This document shows positions 7,629-18,830 of a DNA stretch of 64,000 nucleotides, piece by piece. The position numbers and the translations under genes were made by a program. The stretch is taken from assembly GCF_034353875.1 (NCBI RefSeq), contig NZ_CP133784.1, positions 5,520,025 to 5,584,024 of the forward strand. Reading direction: 5' to 3'. Source of the stretch: Pseudomonas sp. MH9.2. Its GTDB lineage: Bacteria > Pseudomonadota > Gammaproteobacteria > Pseudomonadales > Pseudomonadaceae. Within the stretch, counting starts at the first letter, position 1. Every line of letters starts with the position of its first letter. A model generated the notes under the pieces. It was not told where the DNA came from and did no database searches. It saw only the letters and a program-made list of their open reading frames with translations.

Positions 7629-9245
7629 ATGGCTCACAGCAAAATTTTGTTCCGCGCCGCTGCTCGCGAGAAAATCCTGTGTGGCGCGACTCAACTCGCG
7701 GACGCCATCCGCGTGACACTCGGACCCAAGTCGAAATCGGTATTGATTCAGAAAAAATGGGGCACGCCTATCGTCTGTAACGATGGGGTGACCATTGCCA
7801 AGCAGGTGGACCTGCAGGACCCGGAGGAAAACCTCGGTGCGCAAATGTTGCGCCAGGCGGCTGAACGTACCGGTGAAGCGGTGGGGGATGGCACCAGTAC
7901 CTCAACGGTCCTGGCCCATGCGATCTTTGCTGACGGTGTGCGCAATGTGGTCGCAGGTGCCAGTGCCATAGACCTCAAACGTGGATTGGACCGGGGCCTG
8001 TTGCTGGCGGTGCAATCACTGGCGGCACAATCTCGTCCGGTCAGCACGCTCAAGGAAAAGGCCCAGGTAGCGACCCTTTCAGCCCACAACGATGCCACTA
8101 TTGGCGAACTGGTTGCTAACGCTCTGGAGAAGGTCGGTGTTGAGGGCGTGGTCAGCGTCGAGGAATCCAAGACCACCGAAACAGTGGTCGAGGTGGTTGA
8201 GGGGATGCGTTTTGATAGAGGTTATGTCTCACCCTATTTCGTGACGGATGCCGACAAGATGCAGGTTGAGCTCGAAGATGCTTACCTGCTGCTCTGTGAC
8301 CACAAGATTGGCTTACTTAAAGACCTTATCCCGTTGCTTGAAATGATCGCAAAAAGCGGCCAGCCGCTGGTCTTGATCGCCGACGACATTGAAGGCGAGG
8401 CGTTGACTACTTTGGTCGTCAACCAGATTCGCGGCGTATTGCGCGCGGTGGCGATCAAGGCGCCCGGCTTCGGCGACCGTCGTAAAGAGATGCTGCAGGA
8501 TATTGCCATTCTAACGGGGGGCACGGTGATTTCCAGCGAGCTGGGTATTAGCCTGGAGCACGTGGAGTTGAGCCAACTGGGGCGAGCTCATCGCGTGGTG
8601 GTGCAAAAAGACAACACCACCCTGATTGGTGGCGCGGGCACGCACAAGGCGATTGAAACCCGGCTGCAACAGATCCGCCAGCAAGTCGACGCGACGACCA
8701 GCGACTACGACCGTGAGAAATTGCTGGAGCGCTTGGCCAAGTTGTCTGGCGGTGTCGCGGTGATCCGGGTGGGCGCACCCACCGAAGCTGAAATGAAGGC
8801 GCGCAAGGATGCTCTGGACGACGCTATTTCAGCGACCAAGGCGGCGATTGCCGAAGGCACCGTCCCCGGTGGCGGCTTGGCACTGCTCAAGGCCGTGCCG
8901 ATTATCGTGGCAGAGGAGGCCCTCTATGAGGGTGACGTAAAAACCGGGTTACAGATTCTTCGTCGGGCTTTGGAAGCGCCCGCCCGAGTCATCGCGGAAA
9001 ATTCGGCGGTGGACGCCGGGGTCGTCGTTGCCCGGATGCTAGCGGAGCCTGGAAATGTCGGCTTCGACGCGTCGGCCAATTGTTACGTGGATATGTATGA
9101 AGCCGGGATCATCGATCCGACAAAAGTCGTGCGTATTGCGTTGGAAAACGCCGTCTCGGTCGCCAGCATCCTGCTACTGACAGAGGCGACCATGACCGAG
9201 ATTCCGGAAAAGGACACGCCAGCGGAACCTCCGTATCCAGGATGA
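7629..9245 (+). CDS. groEL: Second GroEL chaperonin, without groES and without GGM tail
   Basis: Full-length Hsp60 subunit, 538 aa, expected to form the ATP-driven folding ring. The ATP-site residues are kept: [19 protein letters not shown] (the GDGTT motif), GFGDRRKEM and the PGGG segment before the C-terminal third. The C-terminus ends in [15 protein letters not shown] instead of the flexible GGM repeats that line the cavity of housekeeping GroEL. No groES lies on either side (alcohol dehydrogenase before, universal stress protein after), so it must borrow GroES or work otherwise. Strong AGAGGAG lies before the ATG. Clearly a paralogue rather than the housekeeping copy. Confidence 0.93.
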   Translation: MAHSKILFRAAAREKILCGATQLADAIRVTLGPKSKSVLIQKKWGTPIVCNDGVTIAKQVDLQDPEENLGAQMLRQAAERTGEAVGDGTSTSTVLAHAIFADGVRNVVAGASAIDLKRGLDRGLLLAVQSLAAQSRPVSTLKEKAQVATLSAHNDATIGELVANALEKVGVEGVVSVEESKTTETVVEVVEGMRFDRGYVSPYFVTDADKMQVELEDAYLLLCDHKIGLLKDLIPLLEMIAKSGQPLVLIADDIEGEALTTLVVNQIRGVLRAVAIKAPGFGDRRKEMLQDIAILTGGTVISSELGISLEHVELSQLGRAHRVVVQKDNTTLIGGAGTHKAIETRLQQIRQQVDATTSDYDREKLLERLAKLSGGVAVIRVGAPTEAEMKARKDALDDAISATKAAIAEGTVPGGGLALLKAVPIIVAEEALYEGDVKTGLQILRRALEAPARVIAENSAVDAGVVVARMLAEPGNVGFDASANCYVDMYEAGIIDPTKVVRIALENAVSVASILLLTEATMTEIPEKDTPAEPPYPG

Positions 9246-9363
9246 TCCGGACCTTCCCGTACGGTTGATCGGCACATAACCCGGCGTTGCGCTGTCACAG
9301 GCAACGTCGAATGTTTGCAAACGCCCGAGTATGGCGGGCGCGTTGAAAACCCAAGGAAGAGAT

Positions 9364-9377
9364 TTGATGTAAATCAA
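9364..9377 (+). promoter_or_regulatory. Anr/FNR-type box, perfect
   Basis: TTGATGTAAATCAA is a perfect TTGAT-N4-ATCAA site in the 259-bp gap between groEL and the first universal stress protein gene, 127 bp before its start. No clear -10 hexamer was found at the class II distance. Confidence 0.78.
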
Positions 9378-9504
9378 GTTAACGGGCATTGCATGGGAGC
9401 AGTGTGGACCTGTGCTGGTACTCAATCCGGCATTGGCGCATGGGCTGGCAACAGGTGATTGATCAGCTGCAGGCGTCGAAGCCCACTCTTTCTGGAGGCA
9501 GACC

Positions 9505-10395
9505 ATGAGCCAGTATCAACGGCTGTTGCTGATCATCGACCCGGCGTTACGCCACTCCCCCGCTATAAACCGTGCTGCCGCCTTGGCCAAGGCCAGTGGC
9601 GCGACCTTACATATCGCCGCGTTGATAAAACCTGTGGAAACCCTCTTGTTGCTCGAAAAAAATATTCAGGAGAAGGTCCGCGAAAGTTACTTCAAGGACC
9701 ACAGTGAGTGGCTTAAGGATGAAGCCACAAGAATGCGCGTGAGAGGCATCGACGTCACTACCGAGGTGACGTGGGCTGACGACACAGAGTACGAAATCCT
9801 CCAGCACGTCACGAAAATACAGCCTGACCTGCTGATCAAGGACGTGCAGCATGAACCTGCGATCAAGCGGGCCTTCATCACTCCGATGGATTGGTACCTG
9901 CTTCGCGAGTGTCCGGTCCCGGTCTATCTGGTCGGTGCGACCGGTCATACGTTGCCGCACAACATCGTCGCTGCTGTTGATCCTTCACGGCCTGAGTTGC
10001 AGGAAAGCGGCCTCAATGACCGGATTATTCAGGAAGCGAACAGCCTGGCGCTCCAGTGCGACGCGGAACTGCACCTGCTGCATGCCTATGACGTGTCATC
10101 GGTTTATCTGGGCGATGCGGGCGGTGGTGGCCTGGCGCTGACGAATCTGACCAAGGAGCTGAGAAACGTGCTGGAGAAGTCTTTTCTCACGCTTGCGGAC
10201 CACTACGGCGTGCCACCTGATCGGCGGCACTTCATCCTTGGACAACCGGTCTCGGTGCTCGCCGAATTCGCTAGCCAGCATCAGGTGGATGTCATCGTGA
10301 TGGGGCGAATCCACCGCCACGGGCTGGAGAAGTTGATCGGCAGTACGACCGAACATATTTTGTACCAGACGTCCTGCAGCATTCTCGCGGTTTAG
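9505..10395 (+). CDS. Universal stress protein 1, tandem UspA domains (UspE-like)
   Basis: 296 aa with two UspA domains, residues 1-145 and 155-296. The first has YQRLLLIIDPALRHSPA and ends in TPMDWYLLRECPVPVYLV; the second begins HNIVAAVDPSRPE and ends VIVMGRIHRHGLEKLIGSTTEHIL. The C-terminal domain keeps the G-(S/T) nucleotide loop (GSTTE). Such tandem proteins are cytoplasmic; in P. aeruginosa several USPs of this kind are Anr-dependent and needed for anaerobic survival. It is one of four paralogues in the window and sits behind a perfect Anr-type box. GGAGGCAGACC precedes the ATG. Confidence 0.9.
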   Translation: MSQYQRLLLIIDPALRHSPAINRAAALAKASGATLHIAALIKPVETLLLLEKNIQEKVRESYFKDHSEWLKDEATRMRVRGIDVTTEVTWADDTEYEILQHVTKIQPDLLIKDVQHEPAIKRAFITPMDWYLLRECPVPVYLVGATGHTLPHNIVAAVDPSRPELQESGLNDRIIQEANSLALQCDAELHLLHAYDVSSVYLGDAGGGGLALTNLTKELRNVLEKSFLTLADHYGVPPDRRHFILGQPVSVLAEFASQHQVDVIVMGRIHRHGLEKLIGSTTEHILYQTSCSILAV

Positions 10396-10484
10396 GCCGG
10401 GGCCAACATTGATGCACGGCGCTCCGAGCATTTCGACGACCTGTTCCGCGACGGGTAACTCGACACCGTGCTGTGAGGTAAATC

Positions 10485-12244
<1,760 letters not shown>

Positions 12245-12248
<4 letters not shown>

Positions 12249-13234
12249 GCATTGAGCCGCTGCCTTATACGCGAGATTTTGCTCTCGATCTGCTGCGCGA
12301 CATGCTGCGAATTCGTCGGCTTGAGGAGCGCGCCGCCGAACTGTACGGGGAGGGAAAAATCCGAGGCTTCCTGCACCTGTATATCGGCGAAGAAGCCGTG
12401 GCAGTTGGCGCTCTGCATGCGCTCGCGGCGAACGATGCGGTGGTCGCTACCTATCGCGAACATGGGCATGCGTTGATCAAGGGTGTGCCCATGACGGCGA
12501 TCATGGCCGAGATGTATGGCCGGCAGGAGGGATGCTCGCGAGGACACGGCGGTTCGATGCACCTGTTCGACGCCAGGACACGCTTCTTCGGTGGCAATGC
12601 CATCGTTGCCGGCGGTTTGCCGCTGACGGTGGGGCTGGCCCTGGCCGAAAAACTGCAGAGTGGTTCACGGATTGCCGCGTGCTTCTTTGGGGAAGGGGCG
12701 ATGGCGGAAGGAGCCTTTCATGAGTCAATCAATCTGGCGGCACTGTGGAAATTGCCGATGCTGTTCTGCTGTGAGAACAACCTCTATGCCATGGGCACTG
12801 CGCTTGAACGTTCGCAGTCGCAAACTGATTTGTGCGCCAAGGCCTCGGCGTACAAGGTTGCCACTCAATCGGTCGACGGTATGGACGTGGTCGCGGTGTA
12901 CGAGGCCACCCGTGCAGCGGTGGAACAGATTCGAGCAGGGCACGGGCCGTTTTTCCTGGAGTTCCGGACCTATAGATTTCGGGCCCACTCGATGTTCGAC
13001 CCAGAGTTGTACCGGGACAAGGCAGAGGTTGAGCAATGGAAAGCGCGCGGGCCGATTCATACCTACAGTGCGCGGCTCAAGGCCCAGGGCTTGCTGGACG
13101 AAGCGGGCTTTCTCGCCATCACCGTCCAGGTAGAGGCTGAGGTAGAGGCTGCCGTCGTGTATGCCGAGGCTGGCAGCCTGGAGCCGGTTGAGGACCTGTG
13201 TCGAGATGTTTATACACCGGAGTCGGCCTCGTGA
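12245..13234 (+). CDS. pdhA: Pyruvate dehydrogenase-type E1 component, alpha subunit
   Basis: Thiamine-diphosphate E1alpha of the heterotetrameric 2-oxoacid dehydrogenases, 329 aa. Seen: [40 protein letters not shown], and the cofactor region [25 protein letters not shown] ... CENN. The metal-binding motif reads GEG where most relatives have GDG. Overlaps acsA by 4 bp at its start and the E1beta start at its end. Substrate is likely pyruvate or a short 2-oxoacid, judged from family and the neighbouring acetate-CoA ligase. Housekeeping Pseudomonas pyruvate dehydrogenase uses the unrelated homodimeric AceE, so this is a second, different complex. Confidence 0.88.
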
Positions 13235-14211
13235 GCCGCCGCACGACGTACCGCGAGGCACTGCGCGAGGCGATGCGCGAAGCCCTGCAGCGCGATGCCC
13301 GGGTATTTTTGATGGGTGAGGACGTCGGTCGATACGGTGGCAGTTATGCCGTCTCCAAGGGGATGCTGGCTGAGTTTGGCCCGGAGCGCATACGCGACAC
13401 GCCATTGTCCGAATTAGGCTTCGTCGGTGCCGGCATTGGTGCCGCGCTGGGGGGGATGCGGCCAATCGTCGAAATCATGACCGTGAACTTCAGTCTGCTC
13501 GCCCTCGACGCGCTGATGAACACGGCGGCAACCCTGAGGCATATGTCTGGCGGGCAGTTCTCTGTACCCCTTGTCCTGCGAATGGCTACGGGGGCCGGAC
13601 GCCAGCTCGCGGCGCAGCACTCCCATAGCCTGGAAGGCTGGTACGCGCACATTCCCGGGCTGAAAATCCTCGCCCCGGCCACCCTCGAAGACGCCCGCGG
13701 AATGCTCTGGCCCGCACTCCTCGATCTCGATCCGGTTCTGATTTTCGAGCATGCCCAGCTCTACAACCAGGAAGGTGAGCTGAGTGAGGGAGCGGAAGTG
13801 GACATACGCTCCGCCAAGGTCCGTCGGGAGGGTAGCGATCTGTCATTGATCACCTACGGCGGTACCCTCGGCAAGGCGCTGGCGGCTGCCGAGCAACTGG
13901 CCGATGAGGGTATTGGCGTCGAAGTCATTGACCTGCGCGTCCTGCGACCACTGGACGACGTGACGATCATGGCTTCGGTCTGCAAAACCCGTCGAGCGTT
14001 GGTGGTCGACGAAGGTTGGCGCAGTGGCAGTCTTGCCGCCGAGATTATTGCGCGGATCGTCGAACAGGCATTTTTCGAACTGGATGCGCCGCCCTTACGC
14101 GTCTGCGGCGCCGAAGTGCCGACGCCGCATCCCCGGCATCTCGAAGAGGCGGCGCTACCACAAGTGTCGATGATCGTTGCCGCCGCACAGAGCTTGTGCC
14201 GAGGGCCATGA
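13231..14211 (+). CDS. pdhB: Pyruvate dehydrogenase-type E1 component, beta subunit
   Basis: 326-aa E1beta partner of the preceding gene. Typical blocks: [63 protein letters not shown], the [20 protein letters not shown] segment and [26 protein letters not shown]. The C-terminal transketolase domain shows [15 protein letters not shown] and VVDEGW. An in-frame ATG lies at 13198, but the GTG at 13231 overlaps the E1alpha TGA and gives the family's usual N-terminus, so it is preferred. Confidence 0.9.
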   Translation: MSRRTTYREALREAMREALQRDARVFLMGEDVGRYGGSYAVSKGMLAEFGPERIRDTPLSELGFVGAGIGAALGGMRPIVEIMTVNFSLLALDALMNTAATLRHMSGGQFSVPLVLRMATGAGRQLAAQHSHSLEGWYAHIPGLKILAPATLEDARGMLWPALLDLDPVLIFEHAQLYNQEGELSEGAEVDIRSAKVRREGSDLSLITYGGTLGKALAAAEQLADEGIGVEVIDLRVLRPLDDVTIMASVCKTRRALVVDEGWRSGSLAAEIIARIVEQAFFELDAPPLRVCGAEVPTPHPRHLEEAALPQVSMIVAAAQSLCRGP

Positions 14212-14251
14212 CCATGATTGCAACAGCTGACCCAGGGCGGGAGTACCCATC

Positions 14252-15388
14252 ATGATCGAATTCGACCTGCCATCCCTGGGTGCCGATATGGACGAAGGCA
14301 CCTTGCTGGAGTGGAAGATCCATCCCGGTGACAAGGTCCATCGCGGACAGGTGATCGCTGTCGTCGATACTGCTAAGGCCGCCGTGGAGGTGGAGTGCTG
14401 GCATGATGGCACGGTCTTTGAACTGCTTATTGGCGTCGGGGCCAAGGTTCCGGTAGGGACACCGATTGCCACGTTGCTGGAGCCAGGGGAGACCTTGCCA
14501 AGCGTGCGACCCACACCAACGCCTGCACCTGTTGAAACGCCCGTCACCGCGCTGATTGAGGGAACAATGGCATCAGCCAGCCGCCCACGGGTATCGCCAG
14601 CGGCGCGCAAGCGGGCGGCCGAACTGAGTATCAACGTCGATGAGTTGAAAGGCAGCGGCCCACAGGGCGTGGTCACCCTGGAGGACGTTGAGGATGCTGG
14701 CCGTCAGGCTGAGCCGACCGATCGCAATCGGGCCATGCGGCATGCCATTGCTGTGGCCATGAGCCGCTCGAAACGTGAGATTCCCCATTACTACCTGTTT
14801 GAGACCATCCCCTTGGGAAATGCCATGGCGTGGCTGCAGGCACACAATGCTCAAAGCAAGCCGCAGCAACGCGTATTGCCGAGTGCCTTGTTGCTCAAGG
14901 CTGTCGCGGTGGCCCTGCGTGAGCTGCCGCAACTCAATGGCTTCTGGAAAAACAATGCTTTCCAGCCGGCAACCGGGATCCATCTGGGCGTAGCGATCAC
15001 CCTGCGCCAAGGTGGTTTGGTCGCTCCAGCACTGCACGATGTCGCCGACAAGACACTGACACAGGTGATGAGTGAACTCGCCAGTCTGGTGGAACGCGCG
15101 CGCAACGGCTCCCTGCGCAGTTCAGAACTGAGCGACGCAAGTGTGACGGTCACTCAACTCGGTGACCAGGGTGTGGACAGTGTGCTTGGCGTGATCTATC
15201 CGCCCCAAGTGGCGCTGATCGGCTTTGGTCGCATCTGCGAGCGGCCTTGGGTTCGGGACGGCCAACTGTGTGTGATGCCTACCGTTGTCACTAGCCTGGC
15301 GGCCGACCACCGTGCCAGCGATGGGCACTATGGCGCACGCTTCCTGGGTGAAGTTCGTCGCGTATTGCAAACGCCAGAGAATCTTTGA
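14252..15388 (+). CDS. Dihydrolipoamide acyltransferase (E2 component)
   Basis: 378-aa E2 core of the same complex. One N-terminal lipoyl domain (residues 1-75) with the lipoyl-lysine in VVDTAKAAVEVE, a Pro/Thr linker, a peripheral-subunit-binding domain (SPAARKRAAELSINVDELKGSGPQG, about residues 114-140) and a catalytic domain ending with the active-site motif ADHRASDGHYGARFL. The catalytic domain is about 220 residues. No E3 (dihydrolipoamide dehydrogenase) gene is in the cluster, so E3 must be shared with the housekeeping complexes. Starts 40 bp after E1beta. Confidence 0.9.
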   Translation: MIEFDLPSLGADMDEGTLLEWKIHPGDKVHRGQVIAVVDTAKAAVEVECWHDGTVFELLIGVGAKVPVGTPIATLLEPGETLPSVRPTPTPAPVETPVTALIEGTMASASRPRVSPAARKRAAELSINVDELKGSGPQGVVTLEDVEDAGRQAEPTDRNRAMRHAIAVAMSRSKREIPHYYLFETIPLGNAMAWLQAHNAQSKPQQRVLPSALLLKAVAVALRELPQLNGFWKNNAFQPATGIHLGVAITLRQGGLVAPALHDVADKTLTQVMSELASLVERARNGSLRSSELSDASVTVTQLGDQGVDSVLGVIYPPQVALIGFGRICERPWVRDGQLCVMPTVVTSLAADHRASDGHYGARFLGEVRRVLQTPENL

Positions 15389-15414
15389 GCCGGAGCATCT
15401 ATGAGGAGTAGACA

Positions 15415-15690
15415 GTGGACCAGCAACTCATCCGTAGCCACGTGCTGATCGCCCTGAAGAGCATTGCTCCAGAAGTCGAAGCGGAGCGTTTACGCAATGA
15501 CCGGCCACTTCGCGAGGAGGTCGATCTGGACTCGATGGACTGGCTGCGCTTCATCGCAGCCGTGTATCAGCGGGTAGGGGTCAACATTCCTGAAGTCGAT
15601 TACCAACGTGTGAGCACGCTGGATGCGCTCGTCGCTTATCTGGCGCAACACGGGGCATCAGACGCAGAGCATCCGTTGGCCCGGAATTGA
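15415..15690 (+). CDS. Acyl carrier protein paralogue in the E1/E2 operon
   Basis: 91-aa acidic four-helix protein. The phosphopantetheine site is seen as EVDLDSMDWLRFI, with the serine near residue 40 as expected; VGVNIPEVDYQRVSTLDALVAYL is the usual third and fourth helix region. It starts with GTG behind GAGGAGT, 26 bp after the E2 gene, so belongs to the same operon. It would need a phosphopantetheinyl transferase from elsewhere. An acyl carrier directly next to a pyruvate-dehydrogenase-type E2 and an acetate-CoA ligase suggests acetyl groups move onto a carrier protein; this is inference only. Confidence 0.85.
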   Translation: MDQQLIRSHVLIALKSIAPEVEAERLRNDRPLREEVDLDSMDWLRFIAAVYQRVGVNIPEVDYQRVSTLDALVAYLAQHGASDAEHPLARN

Positions 15691-15827
15691 TGAAAGTCAA
15701 AGTAACAGGGGATCGCGCGGTGCAAGCTGAACTGCAGTTATCGGCCGGCGGGCCAGCAACTCAGGCTGTCAGCCAAGAACCGTCCGGCGCTATTTGGCGA
15801 GGCATACCACCTATAGGAGGTTGTCAA

Positions 15828-16511
15828 ATGACTCATTATCCCTCTATGCAAACCACGTTGCGTGACAGGACTGCTGCGGGCCAAAGCTTGGTGGAGCCAC
15901 TGCTGAAATACCGTCGAAGGCCCGATGTGATTGTCCTTGCGTTGCCTCGTGGCGGGGTTCCGGTCGCGTATGAAATCGCCACTGCACTGGAAGTCCGTCT
16001 GGACCTGATGCTGGTCCGCAAGCTCGGCGTTCCGTTCCACGAGGAATATGCAATGGGCGCCATTGCCAGTGGCTCCATACGGATAATCAACGAAGACGTC
16101 GTTCGGACTAACCATATCGATCAACGCACAATCGAGAGTGTGGTCGCGCGGGAAACGACGGAGCTGCTGCGTCGTGAGCGCGTCTACCGTGGAGCACGTC
16201 CTGCTTTGGATCTGCATGGCCAAGTGGTGATTCTGGTCGATGATGGCTTGGCCACAGGCGCTTCCATGCGGGCGGCGATACAAGCCGTACTTCTGCAAAA
16301 GCCCTCACGGATCGTCGTTGCGGTACCGGTGGCGTCGTTTGATACCGCAGAGGTATTGCGTGGCGAAGTGGATGAGGTCGTTTGCCCGATGGAACCCGAG
16401 TGGCTGGTATCGATCGGCAATTGGTACATGGACTTTTCTCAGACCTCGGACGAGGACGTCATCAACCTGTTGCAGCAGGCCTGGAGCAGAGAATCCAAGT
16501 CAGCACACTGA
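15828..16511 (+). CDS. Phosphoribosyltransferase family protein
   Basis: 227-aa type I phosphoribosyltransferase-fold protein. Seen: LALPRGGVPVAYEIATAL, the PRPP-binding loop VILVDDGLATGASMRAAI, and EEYAMGAIASG. The frame is open from 15687, but AGGAGGT lies 7 bp before the ATG at 15828, which fixes the start. It is followed within 20 bp by an alpha/beta hydrolase and then, convergently, by an erythromycin-esterase homologue; this trio recurs in many bacteria, sometimes as a fused transferase-hydrolase protein, but its substrate is not established to my knowledge. Confidence 0.85.
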   Translation: MTHYPSMQTTLRDRTAAGQSLVEPLLKYRRRPDVIVLALPRGGVPVAYEIATALEVRLDLMLVRKLGVPFHEEYAMGAIASGSIRIINEDVVRTNHIDQRTIESVVARETTELLRRERVYRGARPALDLHGQVVILVDDGLATGASMRAAIQAVLLQKPSRIVVAVPVASFDTAEVLRGEVDEVVCPMEPEWLVSIGNWYMDFSQTSDEDVINLLQQAWSRESKSAH

Positions 16512-16529
16512 CCCCTCTGGAGAATCCCG

Positions 16530-17204
16530 ATGTTTAAGCCGCAGTATCGAAAACTGGACTTGGCAGATGTGGACTTATCAGCCGATTTGCGCCTGCCGAA
16601 AAACGCTATCGGGTTGGTGGTGTTCGTTCATGGCAGCGGCAGCAGTCGTACAAGCCCGCGTAACCAGCAGGTTGCGCAGTACCTGTCCGAGCGAGGTTTG
16701 GGCACGTTGCTGTTCGATTTACTGACCGACGAGGAGCAAGTCCTGGACCGCCTGACACGGGAACTGCGCTTTGATATCCCGCTGCTGACCAGACGGCTGG
16801 TGGGTGTGATCGACTGGATAGAAGGCAGTGCTGAACTGAGACCCTTGCGTATCGGCCTGTTCGGGGCGAGCACCGGAGCTGCGGCAGCGCTGTTGGCGGC
16901 GGTAGAGCGGCCTGACGTGGTGCATGCCGTGGTCAGCCGAGGAGGGCGGACTGACCTGGCCGGGCCGGCGCTGGGGCGGGTAAAGGCGCCAACCTTACAG
17001 ATCGTTGGTGGTGAGGACCTGCAGGTGCTCGATATGAACCGCGAAAGCGCCGATGCCCTGCAGTGTGAGCAGCGCCTGGAAGTCGTCGCGGGCGCCACCC
17101 ACCTGTTTGAAGAACCCGGAACTCTTGAGGAAGTCGCCAGACTGGCTGGCGACTGGTTTGAAGTGCATCTGCGCACGCCGGTAACAAAAACACCGTCCCG
17201 ATAA
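16530..17204 (+). CDS. Dienelactone-hydrolase-like alpha/beta hydrolase
   Basis: 224-aa soluble alpha/beta hydrolase. The oxyanion region is VVFVHGSGSSRTSPRNQQVA, the nucleophile elbow is GLFGASTGAAAALLAA (Ser in GASTG), the likely acid is in GGEDLQVLD and the histidine in GATHLFEEPG. Short GGAG is present before the ATG. It is 18 bp behind the phosphoribosyltransferase gene and probably co-translated. The first domain of fused transferase-hydrolase proteins corresponds to the neighbour, so the two products may act together on one substrate. Confidence 0.85.
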   Translation: MFKPQYRKLDLADVDLSADLRLPKNAIGLVVFVHGSGSSRTSPRNQQVAQYLSERGLGTLLFDLLTDEEQVLDRLTRELRFDIPLLTRRLVGVIDWIEGSAELRPLRIGLFGASTGAAAALLAAVERPDVVHAVVSRGGRTDLAGPALGRVKAPTLQIVGGEDLQVLDMNRESADALQCEQRLEVVAGATHLFEEPGTLEEVARLAGDWFEVHLRTPVTKTPSR

Positions 17205-17227
17205 AGCTTTTCATCCGTTGATGGGGA

Positions 17228-18604
17228 TCACACACCAAAGGGAAACATGTCGTCTTCCGGTTCCACGCTTTGGCTTGACGGCAGTGGAATCGCGGTCACT
17301 GCTTGCGTCTGTTCAATCCAGACCATGGCGTCGAATTGCTCGGCCAGCACGGCCTTGAAATAATGGCTGCTGCGCTCGCTCTCAGGTCGGTAGATCACAC
17401 CGATGGCCCGCTCAAGCAGTGGCGTGGACAGCGCCTGGCGCAAATCTTCGCGCAGGGGATCGCGCCAGTCGGTCAATGACGCGGCGACGCCCGCTTCAAG
17501 AAACTGATGCTCCCAACTGTCCGCACGCGAAGGGCGGACGTCCTTGATGTGCATGTCGCCGTCCCAGTCATCGGCTGCGGCCACCTGGCCACGGTCTGTG
17601 CTCATGCCTATAAGCACAACGTCGCGTCCATAAGCGGTGCGGCACAGTTGGCCGATATTGAACTGGCCCTCCCAGCCCATTTCCGTGGCGGCTGCGTTGC
17701 CAATATGAGAGTTGTGCGCCCACACCACAGCCTTGGCTTCAGGTCCTCGATGCTTGAGCAGCGCGCGCAAGGTATCGAACATGTGCCTGTCACGCAGATT
17801 CCAGGAGGCTGACGTCCCGCGATAAATGGCGCGGTAATATTGTTCCGCCGCCTGAACGACCGTGGCATTTTGTGTGGCATTGAAGAATGCTTCGTCGTCT
17901 TTGATAAACCCGGCCAATTGCTCGGCCAGCATGGCATTGAGTTGCTCGACCACGGGTTGCTCACAGGGCATTACGCCACCACGTTCGACAAAGTGGCCGT
18001 ACAGCGCAGGATCATCTTGCCAAGGTGTCAGGCAGCCATAACGTCGCCGTGCTTCGTGCGCAAGCTGAGGGTCGACCCGGTCCAGGTAGTTCAAGACCTC
18101 GCGAATGGAGTTGCGCAAACTGTAAACATCCAGTCCGCGGAATTCGACGCGCAGTTCGGGCGCCTTCTGATGATTGTGATGATGTAGCCAGCGGGCGAAT
18201 GCCTGCACATCGGTATTACGCCACATCCAGACCGGGAATCGACTGAACACGTGGCGTTTCCAGGCTGAGGGCGCCAGCCCGCGAACATAACGGTCGACAT
18301 GGCCCGCGTCCGGCCAATCCGCTTCGACAGCAACGATAGTGAACCCATGCCGTTCAATCAGACGTTTCGTGATGGCGGCTCGGGTTCGGTAAAAGTCGGA
18401 GGTGCCATGGCTGGCTTCACCGATCATCACTACGCGAGCGTCGGCATAACGGTCGAACATTTCGCCGAAGTCCTCTGAATCCAGCGCGGGTAGCGGTTCT
18501 GCGCATTGGCGCAATAGGGGCGCAATGGGGGGCTGGGTACCGCTGCCATGGGGGCCTGTGAATGTCTTCAGTATGTTCTGCAAAGGTGAGTTCATGACCG
18601 TCAT
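17228..18604 (-). CDS. Erythromycin esterase family protein
   Basis: 458 aa, cytoplasmic. Family signature VMIGEASHGTSDFYRTRAAITKRLIERHGF with the conserved Glu and His, later VEADWPDAGHVDRYVRG, FPVWMWRNTDVQAFARWL, and WAHNSHIGNAAATEMG. The family contains EreA/EreB but most members, including those beside phosphoribosyltransferases, have no shown macrolide activity, so resistance should not be assumed. Two starts are possible, ATG at 18604 and ATG at 18595. It is convergent with the hydrolase (23 bp) and divergent from polX across a region with two Anr-type boxes. Confidence 0.85.
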   Translation of the reverse strand: MTVMNSPLQNILKTFTGPHGSGTQPPIAPLLRQCAEPLPALDSEDFGEMFDRYADARVVMIGEASHGTSDFYRTRAAITKRLIERHGFTIVAVEADWPDAGHVDRYVRGLAPSAWKRHVFSRFPVWMWRNTDVQAFARWLHHHNHQKAPELRVEFRGLDVYSLRNSIREVLNYLDRVDPQLAHEARRRYGCLTPWQDDPALYGHFVERGGVMPCEQPVVEQLNAMLAEQLAGFIKDDEAFFNATQNATVVQAAEQYYRAIYRGTSASWNLRDRHMFDTLRALLKHRGPEAKAVVWAHNSHIGNAAATEMGWEGQFNIGQLCRTAYGRDVVLIGMSTDRGQVAAADDWDGDMHIKDVRPSRADSWEHQFLEAGVAASLTDWRDPLREDLRQALSTPLLERAIGVIYRPESERSSHYFKAVLAEQFDAMVWIEQTQAVTAIPLPSSQSVEPEDDMFPFGV

Positions 18605-18716
18605 CCCGATGAGTGTGGGTTACTCGACGTGCAGCGCTTTTTTTGAATCTTGCGTTGATCCTCCGCTTCAGGCGCTGCCTCTTTGCTCATTCCTACGCCT
18701 GGATTCAGGCGATTGT

Positions 18717-18730
18717 TTGAGTTGCATCAA
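18717..18730. promoter_or_regulatory. Anr/FNR-type box, one mismatch, divergent promoter region
   Basis: TTGAGTTGCATCAA has one mismatch to TTGAT-N4-ATCAA. It lies between the erythromycin-esterase gene (minus) and polX (plus). A weak CATGAT at 18750-18755 is centred 29 bp downstream on the plus strand. Confidence 0.55.
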
Positions 18731-18794
18731 CAACGGGCGCAATAAAACCCATGATCTGCTCTGCGGCCATTCACTACGGGTGCTTTCATGAACT

Positions 18795-18808
18795 CTGATC
18801 TACATCAA
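18795..18808 (+). promoter_or_regulatory. Anr/FNR-type box, one mismatch
   Basis: CTGATCTACATCAA has one mismatch to the consensus. It is only 22 bp before the ATG at 18831. If it acted as a class II site, transcription would begin near 18843 and polX would have to start further downstream (ATG 18879 or GTG 18951). Confidence 0.55.
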
Positions 18809-18830
18809 GGAGCGGCTGGCAGGATAGGCA

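Noticed and set aside
9322..9345. GCCCG...CGGGC hairpin after groEL as a terminator
   Set aside because: Stem of about five pairs and no following T-run.
17228..18604. Macrolide resistance gene
   Set aside because: Family match only; the neighbourhood with phosphoribosyltransferase and hydrolase indicates a different, unknown role.
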